The notes below the pieces were generated by a model. That model saw only the letters and a program-made list of their open reading frames with translations. It ran no database searches and had not been told where the DNA came from. A stretch of 8,974 bases of DNA from Aquifex aeolicus. Its GTDB lineage: Bacteria > Aquificota > Aquificia > Aquificales > Aquificaceae. The position numbers and the translations under genes are program-made. Below are positions 1 through 5,713 of this stretch, piece after piece. The stretch spans positions 1 to 8,974 of the forward strand of contig DQTK01000131.1 in assembly GCA_015662815.1 (NCBI GenBank), read 5' to 3'. Positions within the stretch are counted from its first letter, which is position 1, and the number at the start of each line of letters is the position of its first letter.

Positions 1-1
1 A

Positions 2-49
2 AAAGCATCAAGGTACCAAAACATCAAAGCATCGAAGCATTTTGATGCT
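2..49. repeat. Degenerate 8-bp tandem repeat with terminal inverted unit
   Basis: Read in consecutive 8-mers from base 2, the units are AAAGCATC, AAGGTACC, AAAACATC, AAAGCATC and GAAGCATT, followed by TTGATGCT, which is close to the reverse complement of the unit. AGCAT (36-40) and ATGCT (45-49) can form a small hairpin with a 4-base loop, and AGCATC (28-33) can pair with GATGCT (44-49). The array may continue beyond the left edge. Its function is unknown. No T run follows it, so it does not look like a terminator. Confidence 0.45.
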
Positions 50-80
50 CATTCCTGCGAGCTATTTCCCCTATTCAATT

Positions 81-119
81 GCCAAGAAGCCAAAATTTAA
101 CTCACTACAATGCTACAAT
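81..119. repeat. Short 8-bp-spaced doublets
   Basis: GCCAAGAA (81-88) is followed at once by GCCAAAAT (89-96), and CTACAAT occurs at 105-111 and again at 113-119. Both pairs have the 8-base spacing of the array at 2-49 but different unit sequences. This could be a decayed low-complexity region or chance; I assign no function. Confidence 0.25.
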
Positions 120-269
120 AACGCGACAATATTATATCTGAAAGTTTTGCAAGGATGAGCCTGTTTAAAAAAGTAAGAGTTATATTGGTTTGGCGGAGCT
201 TGTATGTTTTGGCTAAGCTTCCTATTGTAAATCCTAACTTCCCTAAAAGCTTAATATAATGCTGTACCT

Positions 270-1328
270 TTACTTAAACCTATAAGGTGAAAATAGTTTA
301 AAGTATTCCGAAAATTCACCCTTATCCACAAGTTTGAGAGCTATCTCTGCGGTTATCGGAGCAAGCAGTATACCGTTTCTATAATGGCCGCTAAATACTG
401 CAAAGTTTTCACCGAAGTAAAAAATGGGAAGCTCGTCGGGAGTTCCCGGTCTGAGACCAACTCTCACCTCGAAGAATTCTGCTTCCTTTAAAGCCGGAGA
501 AACTTTAATAGCTCCTTGGGTTAATTTTCTCACTCCTTCAAGGGTAGTTGTGGTATCAAAGCCCCTGTGTTCCGTTGTTGCCCCAACTAAAATATCTTTT
601 TCCCTCGGGATTATGTATGCTGAACTTGAGTAGATTACGTAATCTTTAAAGGGTGCGGATATTCTGAGTATTTGCCCTTTTACCGGAAATACGGGAAAGT
701 TAAAGTGTTTCTTAAGCCATGCTCCTGTGGTAAATATATAAAAGTCTGCAACCATTTCTTTGAAAAATCCGTAAACCTTTTCTATCTTTTCACCTTCTTT
801 ATGTATACGAACTACGTCTTCGCCGATAATTTCTCCACCCAGCTTTTTAAAAGCTATGTACAAAGCTTCCATTAACTCCTCCGTATCTACATTACCTTCA
901 TCACCGTAGATAACCCCGTATCTTACCTCTTCTGTAATATAAGGAAACTCCTTAATGAGTTCCCTTCCATCGTAAGAAACTATGTTTTGACATATATTTT
1001 GGGAATACCTCTTTACTTTTTCTTTAAGTTCCCTTTCTTCTTCTTCGGTGAGTGCTATTCTGAGAATTCCCTGTGAAAAAAATACCCCTATTCCGGAAAT
1101 TTCTTTTATTCTTTCAAGATAATCGTGCCAAAGTCTTAAGCTCTCTACGGAAAATCTCAGAAAATCGCCTTCAAGTCCTTCCGAAAAAGGAGCTAACATT
1201 CCTCCTGCTACCCAAGATGCTCCCTCCCTTTCGTTTCTGACAGAAAGCTTAACATTATGACCCGCAAGGAGTAAGTCTATAGCTATTGATAATCCTACTA
1301 TCCCGCCGCCCACAATCAGTATATCCAT
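270..1328 (-). CDS. thiO: Glycine oxidase ThiO (FAD-dependent), thiamin thiazole synthesis
   Basis: Cytosolic FAD enzyme of the DAO/glycine oxidase family. It oxidises glycine to the imine used by ThiG/ThiS to build the thiamin thiazole ring, with O2 as acceptor. In the 352-residue form, an N-terminal Rossmann motif GGGIVG is at residues 7-12, the ThiO-type AGGMLAP at about 41-47, PVKGQ at about 215-219, RPGTPDE at about 293-299, and the diagnostic GHYRNGILLAP at 314-324. The length fits the family. I chose the ATG at 1326-1328 because the FAD motif follows immediately and a TAAAAT hexamer sits 7 bases upstream. A longer reading from 1358 adds ten residues unlike the family and would leave one base before hisZ. 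It is divergent from hisZ. No Shine-Dalgarno sequence is visible. An O2-using ThiO, rather than the anaerobic ThiH route, suits a microaerophile. The other DAO-family amino-acid oxidases are less likely given GHYRNGILLAP. Confidence 0.92.
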   Translation of the reverse strand: MDILIVGGGIVGLSIAIDLLLAGHNVKLSVRNEREGASWVAGGMLAPFSEGLEGDFLRFSVESLRLWHDYLERIKEISGIGVFFSQGILRIALTEEEERELKEKVKRYSQNICQNIVSYDGRELIKEFPYITEEVRYGVIYGDEGNVDTEELMEALYIAFKKLGGEIIGEDVVRIHKEGEKIEKVYGFFKEMVADFYIFTTGAWLKKHFNFPVFPVKGQILRISAPFKDYVIYSSSAYIIPREKDILVGATTEHRGFDTTTTLEGVRKLTQGAIKVSPALKEAEFFEVRVGLRPGTPDELPIFYFGENFAVFSGHYRNGILLAPITAEIALKLVDKGEFSEYFKLFSPYRFK

Positions 1329-1359
1329 ACTAACTATTTTAGAATTTAAAATATTCATA
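1329..1359. promoter_or_regulatory. Divergent thiO/hisZ promoter region
   Basis: This 31-base gap holds two back-to-back -10-like hexamers forming a dyad: ATTTTA at 1336-1341 (TAAAAT on the minus strand, for thiO) and TAAAAT at 1347-1352 (for hisZ), five bases apart. Each hexamer ends exactly 7 bases before its ATG, so the predicted transcript start coincides with the start codon on both sides. There is no Shine-Dalgarno sequence on either strand and no good TTGACA-type -35. The two promoters overlap so closely that polymerase binding at one should exclude the other. Promoter activity is inferred, not shown. Confidence 0.5.
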
Positions 1360-2508
1360 ATGAAGACCGTTCTGATATCGGGAGAGCGCTTTTACAGTAT
1401 AGAGGAGGCAAATCTCATAAAGGAAATATTTTTAAAGGCATCTTTTACTTTTGAAGCCTTCGGATACGATTACATTAATCTTTCTCATTTTGAACCTTAC
1501 GAATATCAAGAACTTTCCTTTGGTGAAAAGGCAAAAGAAGCCATTACGTTTAAAGATAGTTCCACTAAAGAAACCTTTGGCCTTAGGCTAGATTTTACAA
1601 CTCAGGTAGTAAGAACAATATCAAATCTAAAAAATTTAAAGTTTCCCGAGAAGCTCTATTATTTTGGAAGTGTCTTTTCACTGGATAGAAAAGGCTTTGA
1701 AAAACTTCAAACGGGAATAGAGCTTATAGGTATAAACAATCTGGAGGCTGATGTAGAAGTAATTCAGGTTCTTGTAGAATTTCTAAGAACCCTCGAAATT
1801 AAGAATGTAAAGGTTATCCTTAGCCATGCAGGTATAGTAAGAAAACTCGCCAAAGATGATAACCAGTTGCTGAAAGCCTTCTTTGAAAGGGATGTTGAAA
1901 AATTAAAAAAGATTTTCGGAAACGATGTTAATAAAGTCCTGAGAATTTCCGATAGTCACGAAATACTGGAAATTCTTGAAAAGTATTCCCTCGATAAAGA
2001 AAGGGAAACCCTCAAAGGTATAGGAGAAAAACTAAAAGAACTCGGAATAAGCTTTGCCTATGACCTCTGTGAAGTGAGACATTTCCCTTACTACACAGGT
2101 GTGATTTTTGAAATTTACGAATTAAAATACCACAGGGCAGTGGCGGGCGGAGGAAGGTACGATAACCTCTCTACCCTTTTCGGAAAAACCCTCCCCGCCA
2201 CTGGGGGAACTGTATATCTTGAAAGATTAATAGACATTCTTCCCAAGGCTATTTCCCTAAAGGATTTCTTCATTATAGATAAATCCGAAAAGAAATTGGG
2301 AAAACAGTTAGCAAATGTACTGAGAGGTAAAGGAAAGAAGGTAGCAGTAGAGCTTGTAGAAAGGGAAGTTGAGGATTCTGTAATTTACGCTTTTGAGAAA
2401 GGTTATAGGGAGATACTCCTTGTTGACGATAAAAAGCTTAAAGTCTTTTATACACCGAAAGAATATGTAATTATGACCGTAAAAGAGTTTTTGAAGCTAA
2501 TCCAGTAG
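1360..2508 (+). CDS. hisZ: ATP phosphoribosyltransferase regulatory subunit HisZ (HisRS paralogue)
   Basis: HisZ is a catalytically inactive relative of histidyl-tRNA synthetase. It complexes with short-form HisG and is needed for the first step of histidine synthesis and its feedback control by histidine. The 382 residues show the class II core: RLDFTTQVVR at 76-85, a motif 2-like stretch around 100-125 with QTGIELIG at 117-124 in place of the catalytic Arg pattern of true HisRS, YYTGVIFEIY at 244-253, and AVAGGGRYDNL at 260-270 followed by a weakened motif 3. Residues from about 310 to 382 look like a remnant of the HisRS C-terminal alpha/beta (anticodon-binding) domain, which many HisZ proteins lack, so this one is long. 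The ATG has no Shine-Dalgarno sequence but has TAAAAT 7 bases upstream. The 3' end overlaps convergent metK by 12 bases. A divergent HisRS is the alternative; the altered motif 2 argues against it. Confidence 0.85.
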   Translation: MKTVLISGERFYSIEEANLIKEIFLKASFTFEAFGYDYINLSHFEPYEYQELSFGEKAKEAITFKDSSTKETFGLRLDFTTQVVRTISNLKNLKFPEKLYYFGSVFSLDRKGFEKLQTGIELIGINNLEADVEVIQVLVEFLRTLEIKNVKVILSHAGIVRKLAKDDNQLLKAFFERDVEKLKKIFGNDVNKVLRISDSHEILEILEKYSLDKERETLKGIGEKLKELGISFAYDLCEVRHFPYYTGVIFEIYELKYHRAVAGGGRYDNLSTLFGKTLPATGGTVYLERLIDILPKAISLKDFFIIDKSEKKLGKQLANVLRGKGKKVAVELVEREVEDSVIYAFEKGYREILLVDDKKLKVFYTPKEYVIMTVKEFLKLIQ

Positions 2509-3627
2509 TTCCCTCAATTTTTCGAGATAAGTGAGTTTTTCCCAAGGTAAATTTTCTTTACCGAAGTGTCCGTATACTGAAGTTTGTCTATATATAGGTT
2601 TCCTTAAATCTAAAAAATCTATTATTTCTACAGGTTTCAGCGGAAAGACCTTTTTAATAGCTTCGGTTAACTTTACTTTATTTATTTTTTCCGTACCGAA
2701 AGTTTCTATATCAAAGGCTATCGGCTCTGAAAGTCCGAAAGCGTATCCTATCTGAACTAAACATCTACTTGCCCATCCACCCGCTACTATATGTTTTGCA
2801 ATCATTCTTGCAAGGTAGGAACCTGAGCGGTCAGTCTTGGTAGGGTCTTTACCCGAAAAAGCACTCCCACCCGAAAGCCCTATATCTCCGTATGCGTCGG
2901 AAACTATCTTCCTCCCGGTAAGTCCCGCATCTGCGACGGGCCCACCGATGACAAATCTCCCTGTGGGATTTACCTTTAAAAGCGTTTTTTCCGTTAAAAA
3001 CTCCTCCGGGATTTCCCTTTTTATCACCTCTTCTATTATCAATTCCCTGAGATGTACCATAGATACATCCGGGTCGTGATGAACGTAAGCAATAACACTT
3101 TGAACGTATTTGGGTCTGCCGTTTTCGTATATCATAGCTATGAGAACTTTTCCGTCCGGTCTTAAAAAGGGAAATTTACCTATTTTTCTATATTCGGAAA
3201 TCCTTTTTGTTATTTTATGGGCTAATGTAATAGGCCAGGGCATCAGGTTAGGAGCTTCTTTTGTAGCGTAACCTACGACTATTGCTGTGTCCCCTGCTCC
3301 TTCTGCAGAAATGCCGAGAGCAATCTCCGGACTTTGCTCATCTATTGATTGAATCACCGCACAAGTATCGGCATCAAAACCGAGTTCAGGTCTTGTATAA
3401 CCTATATCTTTTATTACATTTCTTGCAACTCTGGGAATATCCGCGTAGCTTTCCGTTGAAAGTTCTCCTCCCACCATTACTAAACCTGTAGTGACCATTA
3501 TTTCAAGGGAAACCTTACTGTAAGGGTCTTTTTTAAGAAATTCGTCCAGCAGGGCATCGGCTATTTGGTCTGCTATTTTATCAGGGTGTCCCTCCATCAC
3601 GGATTCTGCCATTCTGAGTGTATACAT
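2497..3627 (-). CDS. metK: S-adenosylmethionine synthase MetK (divergent)
   Basis: Cytosolic methionine adenosyltransferase: ATP + methionine to S-adenosylmethionine, phosphate and diphosphate. The 376-residue form has GHPDK at 13-17 (His14 and Asp16 as in E. coli), RPDGK ending at Lys160, NPTGRFVIGGP at 220-230, GRK at 238-240, and the P-loop-like SGKDPTKTDRS at 258-268, so the known catalytic Lys, Arg and Asp residues appear present. The first family signature, normally GAGDQG followed by L/I-MFGYA, reads GAGDTAIVVGYA at 110-121, and GGGAF reads GGSAF at 253-257. I chose the start at 3627 because ESVMEGHPDK follows at the family-typical distance and TAAAAT lies 7 bases upstream. A longer reading to 3681 would overlap the lysC start. 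It is divergent from lysC and convergent with hisZ. Function is well supported; the altered nucleotide-side loop is the odd feature. Confidence 0.93.
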   Translation of the reverse strand: MYTLRMAESVMEGHPDKIADQIADALLDEFLKKDPYSKVSLEIMVTTGLVMVGGELSTESYADIPRVARNVIKDIGYTRPELGFDADTCAVIQSIDEQSPEIALGISAEGAGDTAIVVGYATKEAPNLMPWPITLAHKITKRISEYRKIGKFPFLRPDGKVLIAMIYENGRPKYVQSVIAYVHHDPDVSMVHLRELIIEEVIKREIPEEFLTEKTLLKVNPTGRFVIGGPVADAGLTGRKIVSDAYGDIGLSGGSAFSGKDPTKTDRSGSYLARMIAKHIVAGGWASRCLVQIGYAFGLSEPIAFDIETFGTEKINKVKLTEAIKKVFPLKPVEIIDFLDLRKPIYRQTSVYGHFGKENLPWEKLTYLEKLRELLD

Positions 3628-3679
3628 AACTTTAATTTTAATTAGTAGATACGCAATTTGGTTTAAAATAATTTCTTCC
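3628..3679. promoter_or_regulatory. Divergent metK/lysC promoter region
   Basis: The 52-base AT-rich gap separates two opposed -10-like hexamers. ATTTTA at 3635-3640 reads TAAAAT on the minus strand and ends 7 bases before the metK ATG. TAAAAT at 3664-3669 ends 10 bases before the lysC ATG, implying a leader of only about three bases. Neither gene has a Shine-Dalgarno sequence, and I see no SAM riboswitch-like or other structured leader; there is no room for one. No convincing -35 elements are visible. Confidence 0.45.
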
Positions 3680-4924
3680 ATGAAAATACTTGTTCAGAAG
3701 TTCGGAGGAACCTCTGTAGCTAATCTTGAGAGAATTGAACTCTGTGCAAAAAGGGTAATCAGTACCTTAGAAAAAGGGTATAAGTCCGTTGTAGTGTCTT
3801 CAGCAATGGCAGGTGAAACAGACTCCCTTATAAATTTAGCCCGTCAAGTATCTTCGAGACCACCCGAAAGAGAAATGGACATGCTCCTTGCAATAGGCGA
3901 GCAAAGAGCCATAGCCCTTTTTGCTATGACCTTGTATAAATTGGGATATCCGGCGGTAAGCTTATGCGGTTGGCAGATTCCGATAATCACCGACAATGTC
4001 CACACAAAGGCTAGAATAAGAAAAATAGGAGTAAGAAGGCTTTTGAATCTGATTGAAGAAGGATATATTCCTGTAGTTGCGGGATTTCAGGGGATTACCG
4101 AAGACTGGGAAATTACAACCTTAGGAAGAGGTGGTTCCGATACAACAGCTGTAGCTTTAGCCGCGGCTCTTAAAGCTAATTGTGAGATTAACACAGATGT
4201 TTCGGGAGTTTTCACTGCTGACCCGAGGATAGTTCCATCTGCAAGAAAAATTTCCAAGATATCCTACGAGGAAATGTTGGAACTTGCATCTTTGGGTGCA
4301 AAGGTGATGCAAATAAGAAGTGTTGAGTTTGCGGCAAAGTATAACGTTAGAATACACGTAAGGAGCACTTTTTCCGAAGAAGAGGGAACTTGGATTGTTC
4401 CGGAGGAGGAGGTTATGGAGAAAGTGGTAGTAAGAGGAATTACCGTAGATACAAATGAATCCAGAATTACCATAGTTAAAGTTCCCGACAAACCGGGAAT
4501 TGCAGCCCAAATTTTTAAAGCCCTCGGAGATGCCCATATAGTTGTGGATATGATAGTCCAAAATGTTTCCCATGAAGGTTACACCGATATGTCCTTTACC
4601 GTAAACAAAACCGAAGCCGATAAAGCGGAAGAAATAGTTAAAAAAATAGCTGAAGATATAGGTGCAAAGGAAGTAATAAGGGACGATAAAGTGGCTAAGA
4701 TTTCTATAGTGGGAATAGGTATGAAAAGTGCTTACGGTGTTGCGGGAAGGATGTTTGAAATTCTCGCTAAAAACGGGATAAATATAAAAGCTATATCTAC
4801 TTCGGAAATAAAAATTTCTTGCTTGATAGAAGAGAAGTATGCCGAGCTAGCTGTAAGAGCTCTCCACGAAGAGTTTATAGAAGAAATAGAAGAGTTCGAA
4901 ACCATAAACGATAAGAATAAGTGA
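3680..4924 (+). CDS. lysC: Aspartate kinase LysC, full-length alpha subunit
   Basis: Phosphorylates aspartate, the committed first step towards Lys, Thr, Met and diaminopimelate. The 414 residues carry the amino-acid kinase domain (about 1-245) with KFGGTS at 7-12, GEQRA at 73-77, TLGRGGSDTTAVALAAAL at 147-164 and GVFTADPR at 176-183. Two ACT domains follow at about 262-335 (VPDKPGIAAQIF at 268-279) and 340-405, the usual sites of feedback inhibition; the effector cannot be read from the sequence. The length and architecture match single-function Bacillus/Corynebacterium-type aspartokinases, with no homoserine dehydrogenase fusion. An internal in-frame start at codon 246 would produce the ACT-only beta subunit. 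The first ATG has no Shine-Dalgarno sequence and has TAAAAT 10 bases upstream. It lies head-to-head with metK. Confidence 0.95.
   Translation: MKILVQKFGGTSVANLERIELCAKRVISTLEKGYKSVVVSSAMAGETDSLINLARQVSSRPPEREMDMLLAIGEQRAIALFAMTLYKLGYPAVSLCGWQIPIITDNVHTKARIRKIGVRRLLNLIEEGYIPVVAGFQGITEDWEITTLGRGGSDTTAVALAAALKANCEINTDVSGVFTADPRIVPSARKISKISYEEMLELASLGAKVMQIRSVEFAAKYNVRIHVRSTFSEEEGTWIVPEEEVMEKVVVRGITVDTNESRITIVKVPDKPGIAAQIFKALGDAHIVVDMIVQNVSHEGYTDMSFTVNKTEADKAEEIVKKIAEDIGAKEVIRDDKVAKISIVGIGMKSAYGVAGRMFEILAKNGINIKAISTSEIKISCLIEEKYAELAVRALHEEFIEEIEEFETINDKNK
4402..4412 (+). promoter_or_regulatory. Strong internal Shine-Dalgarno sequence in lysC
   Basis: GGAGGAGGAGG lies inside lysC just before the in-frame ATG at 4415-4417. 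One AGGAGG (4404-4409) has 5-base spacing to that ATG. This is the strongest ribosome-binding sequence I saw in the window, and the lysC start itself has none. It encodes Pro-Glu-Glu-Glu-Val, an inter-domain linker, so codon choice here is relatively free to serve as an RBS. Confidence 0.7.
4415..4924 (+). CDS. Putative aspartokinase beta subunit from an internal start in lysC
   Basis: Starting at Met246 of LysC in the same frame, this would make a 169-residue protein containing only the two ACT domains. Bacillus subtilis aspartokinase II and Corynebacterium aspartokinase are known to be alpha2-beta2 enzymes whose beta subunit is translated from an in-frame internal start at about codon 246-250, exactly at this domain boundary. 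The GGAGGAGGAGG upstream and the boundary position support the same arrangement here. Production of the shorter protein in this organism is inferred. Confidence 0.65.
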   Translation: MEKVVVRGITVDTNESRITIVKVPDKPGIAAQIFKALGDAHIVVDMIVQNVSHEGYTDMSFTVNKTEADKAEEIVKKIAEDIGAKEVIRDDKVAKISIVGIGMKSAYGVAGRMFEILAKNGINIKAISTSEIKISCLIEEKYAELAVRALHEEFIEEIEEFETINDKNK

Positions 4925-5002
4925 GTCTTCTGGAAAATTTGCTATAGATTTAAGTAAATTCTACGGCTCTTTTTCCACGTTTTTTACTCTAAATTAAAAT
5001 TA
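4925..5002 (+). promoter_or_regulatory. Promoter region of the signalling/lolA cluster
   Basis: This 78-base gap is the only sizeable break on the plus strand after lysC. TAAATT at 4990-4995 ends 7 bases before the ATG at 5003, and an overlapping TAAAAT at 4995-5000 ends 2 bases before it. TTTCCA at 4972-4977 is a weak -35 candidate, 17 bases from the second hexamer. T runs at 4970-4974 and 4980-4985 have no clear GC-rich stem before them, so I do not call a lysC terminator. Confidence 0.4.
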
Positions 5003-5713
5003 ATGGAGGGAAATGTTAATTTAAATTTCTTAAAAGAATTAGTAAATATGACAGAAAGGGATAAACAGAATCTAAAGAAAATAAGAGAGGCTCTAACAGA
5101 GGAAGAAGTTAGTAAAATAGCCGAAAATTTTGCGAAGTATATTTACAGTTTTGAAAAGTATAGAAAATTTAAAGAAGCTTTTAACATCAAAGAAATTATC
5201 TACGAATATCTTACAACCCTCTTTAGGGAGAATAGATCCATCTTCAAAGAAAGAAGGAAACTTGCAGAAACTTTCCGTGAATTGAGTATAAACATCCCCG
5301 AGTTTATTTCTTTATACGGAAGACTCTTTGAACTCATAAGGGAAAAATTGAAAGAGAAGTTTTCCGCGGAAGAGTTAAACGAATTGTGTTTATCTTTGGT
5401 CAAGTATATACTTGTAGACATTTCCACGCTTTTAAAATCTATCATTCAAGAAGACTTTGAAAAGTTTATAAAATTCTTTGAAATAAACCCAGACCCTATT
5501 ATAGTACTCGATGATGACTTTAGAATTACCTTTGTAAACAAGACCTTTGAAAAGATACTGAAACTAAAGGCAAAGGATATAGTAGGGAAACCTCTGGAGG
5601 AGTTGTTTGTAGATAAATATAAATATATACTTTGTAAAGCGTGCAGTGAAAAAAAAATCGGGGAAACTTCCCGAAGTGTTATACCTTCAAAATTCCCAAC
5701 TGGGCATAACTAA
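5003..5713 (+). CDS. N-terminal part of split cyclic-di-GMP signalling protein: globin-like sensor + PAS start
   Basis: The 236-residue frame has two parts. Residues about 17-150 are all-helical and fit the pattern of globin-coupled sensors: RRKLAETFRELSINIPEF at 84-101 can be laid on the RRRIGRVHxRIGLPPxWY-type segment. The residue aligned with the heme-binding proximal His is Phe91, so heme is probably not bound. A PAS domain begins at about 157 (NPDPIIVLDDDFRITFVN at 162-179). It is cut off when the frame passes the A9 run at 5649-5657 and reaches a stop at 5711. The rest of the PAS domain continues in the next frame, so this is the front of one 821-residue protein. Translation probably starts at 5003. 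GGAGGG overlaps the start codon and is too close to act as its Shine-Dalgarno sequence. Met16 (5048) is an alternative without an RBS. The globin assignment is inference; the PAS call is firmer. Confidence 0.75.
   Translation: MEGNVNLNFLKELVNMTERDKQNLKKIREALTEEEVSKIAENFAKYIYSFEKYRKFKEAFNIKEIIYEYLTTLFRENRSIFKERRKLAETFRELSINIPEFISLYGRLFELIREKLKEKFSAEELNELCLSLVKYILVDISTLLKSIIQEDFEKFIKFFEINPDPIIVLDDDFRITFVNKTFEKILKLKAKDIVGKPLEELFVDKYKYILCKACSEKKIGETSRSVIPSKFPTGHN

Larger units (their letters stand above)
1..269. other. Left-edge non-coding region
   Basis: I find no gene in this stretch on either strand. It lies downstream of thiO, which runs leftward and stops at 270. It contains a degenerate array of 8-base units at 2-49, two further 8-base-spaced doublets at 81-119, and A/T-rich TATAAT-like words at 255-260 (plus) and 131-136 (minus), neither with a convincing -35. 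I saw no strong GC-rich hairpin followed by a T run that would end thiO transcription. The gene to the left lies outside the window. Confidence 0.6.

Noticed and set aside
28..50. Hairpin at the left edge as the thiO or neighbour terminator
   Set aside because: The stem is 5-6 pairs and no T tract follows on either strand.
1..119. CRISPR array
   Set aside because: Repeats are 8 bases and contiguous, without spacers of CRISPR length.
131..136. TATAAT on the minus strand as a promoter for a gene to the left
   Set aside because: No -35 partner. The only following ATG frame (minus, near base 55) is a 14-residue peptide that ends within the window.
255..260. TATAAT on the plus strand near the thiO 3' end as a promoter
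   Set aside because: No -35 at suitable spacing, and it would drive transcription antisense to thiO with no gene to serve.
424..875. Plus-strand open frames of 69 and 67 residues opposite thiO
   Set aside because: Antisense to well-conserved ThiO motifs, with no RBS and no family resemblance.
1329..1358. Longer thiO start at 1358
   Set aside because: Adds ten residues before the Rossmann motif not seen in the family and would nearly abut hisZ; the ATG at 1328 has the 7-base TAAAAT spacing.
3628..3681. Longer metK start at 3681
   Set aside because: Adds 18 residues unlike other MetK proteins and overlaps the lysC ATG; the start at 3627 places His14 and Asp16 at the usual positions.
4157..4573. 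138-residue open frame on the minus strand inside lysC
   Set aside because: It lies wholly within a strongly conserved aspartokinase gene, encodes a Cys/Asn/Ser-rich protein without a recognisable domain, and is a shadow of the real gene.
4925..5002. Rho-independent terminator after lysC
   Set aside because: T runs are present, but the only stems I could draw (ATTTA with TAAAT) are short and A/T-only with a 2-base loop.
5646..5648. GTG as an independent start for the GGDEF/EAL half
   Set aside because: No Shine-Dalgarno sequence, lies within the upstream frame, and would begin in the middle of a PAS domain. A joined protein is more plausible.
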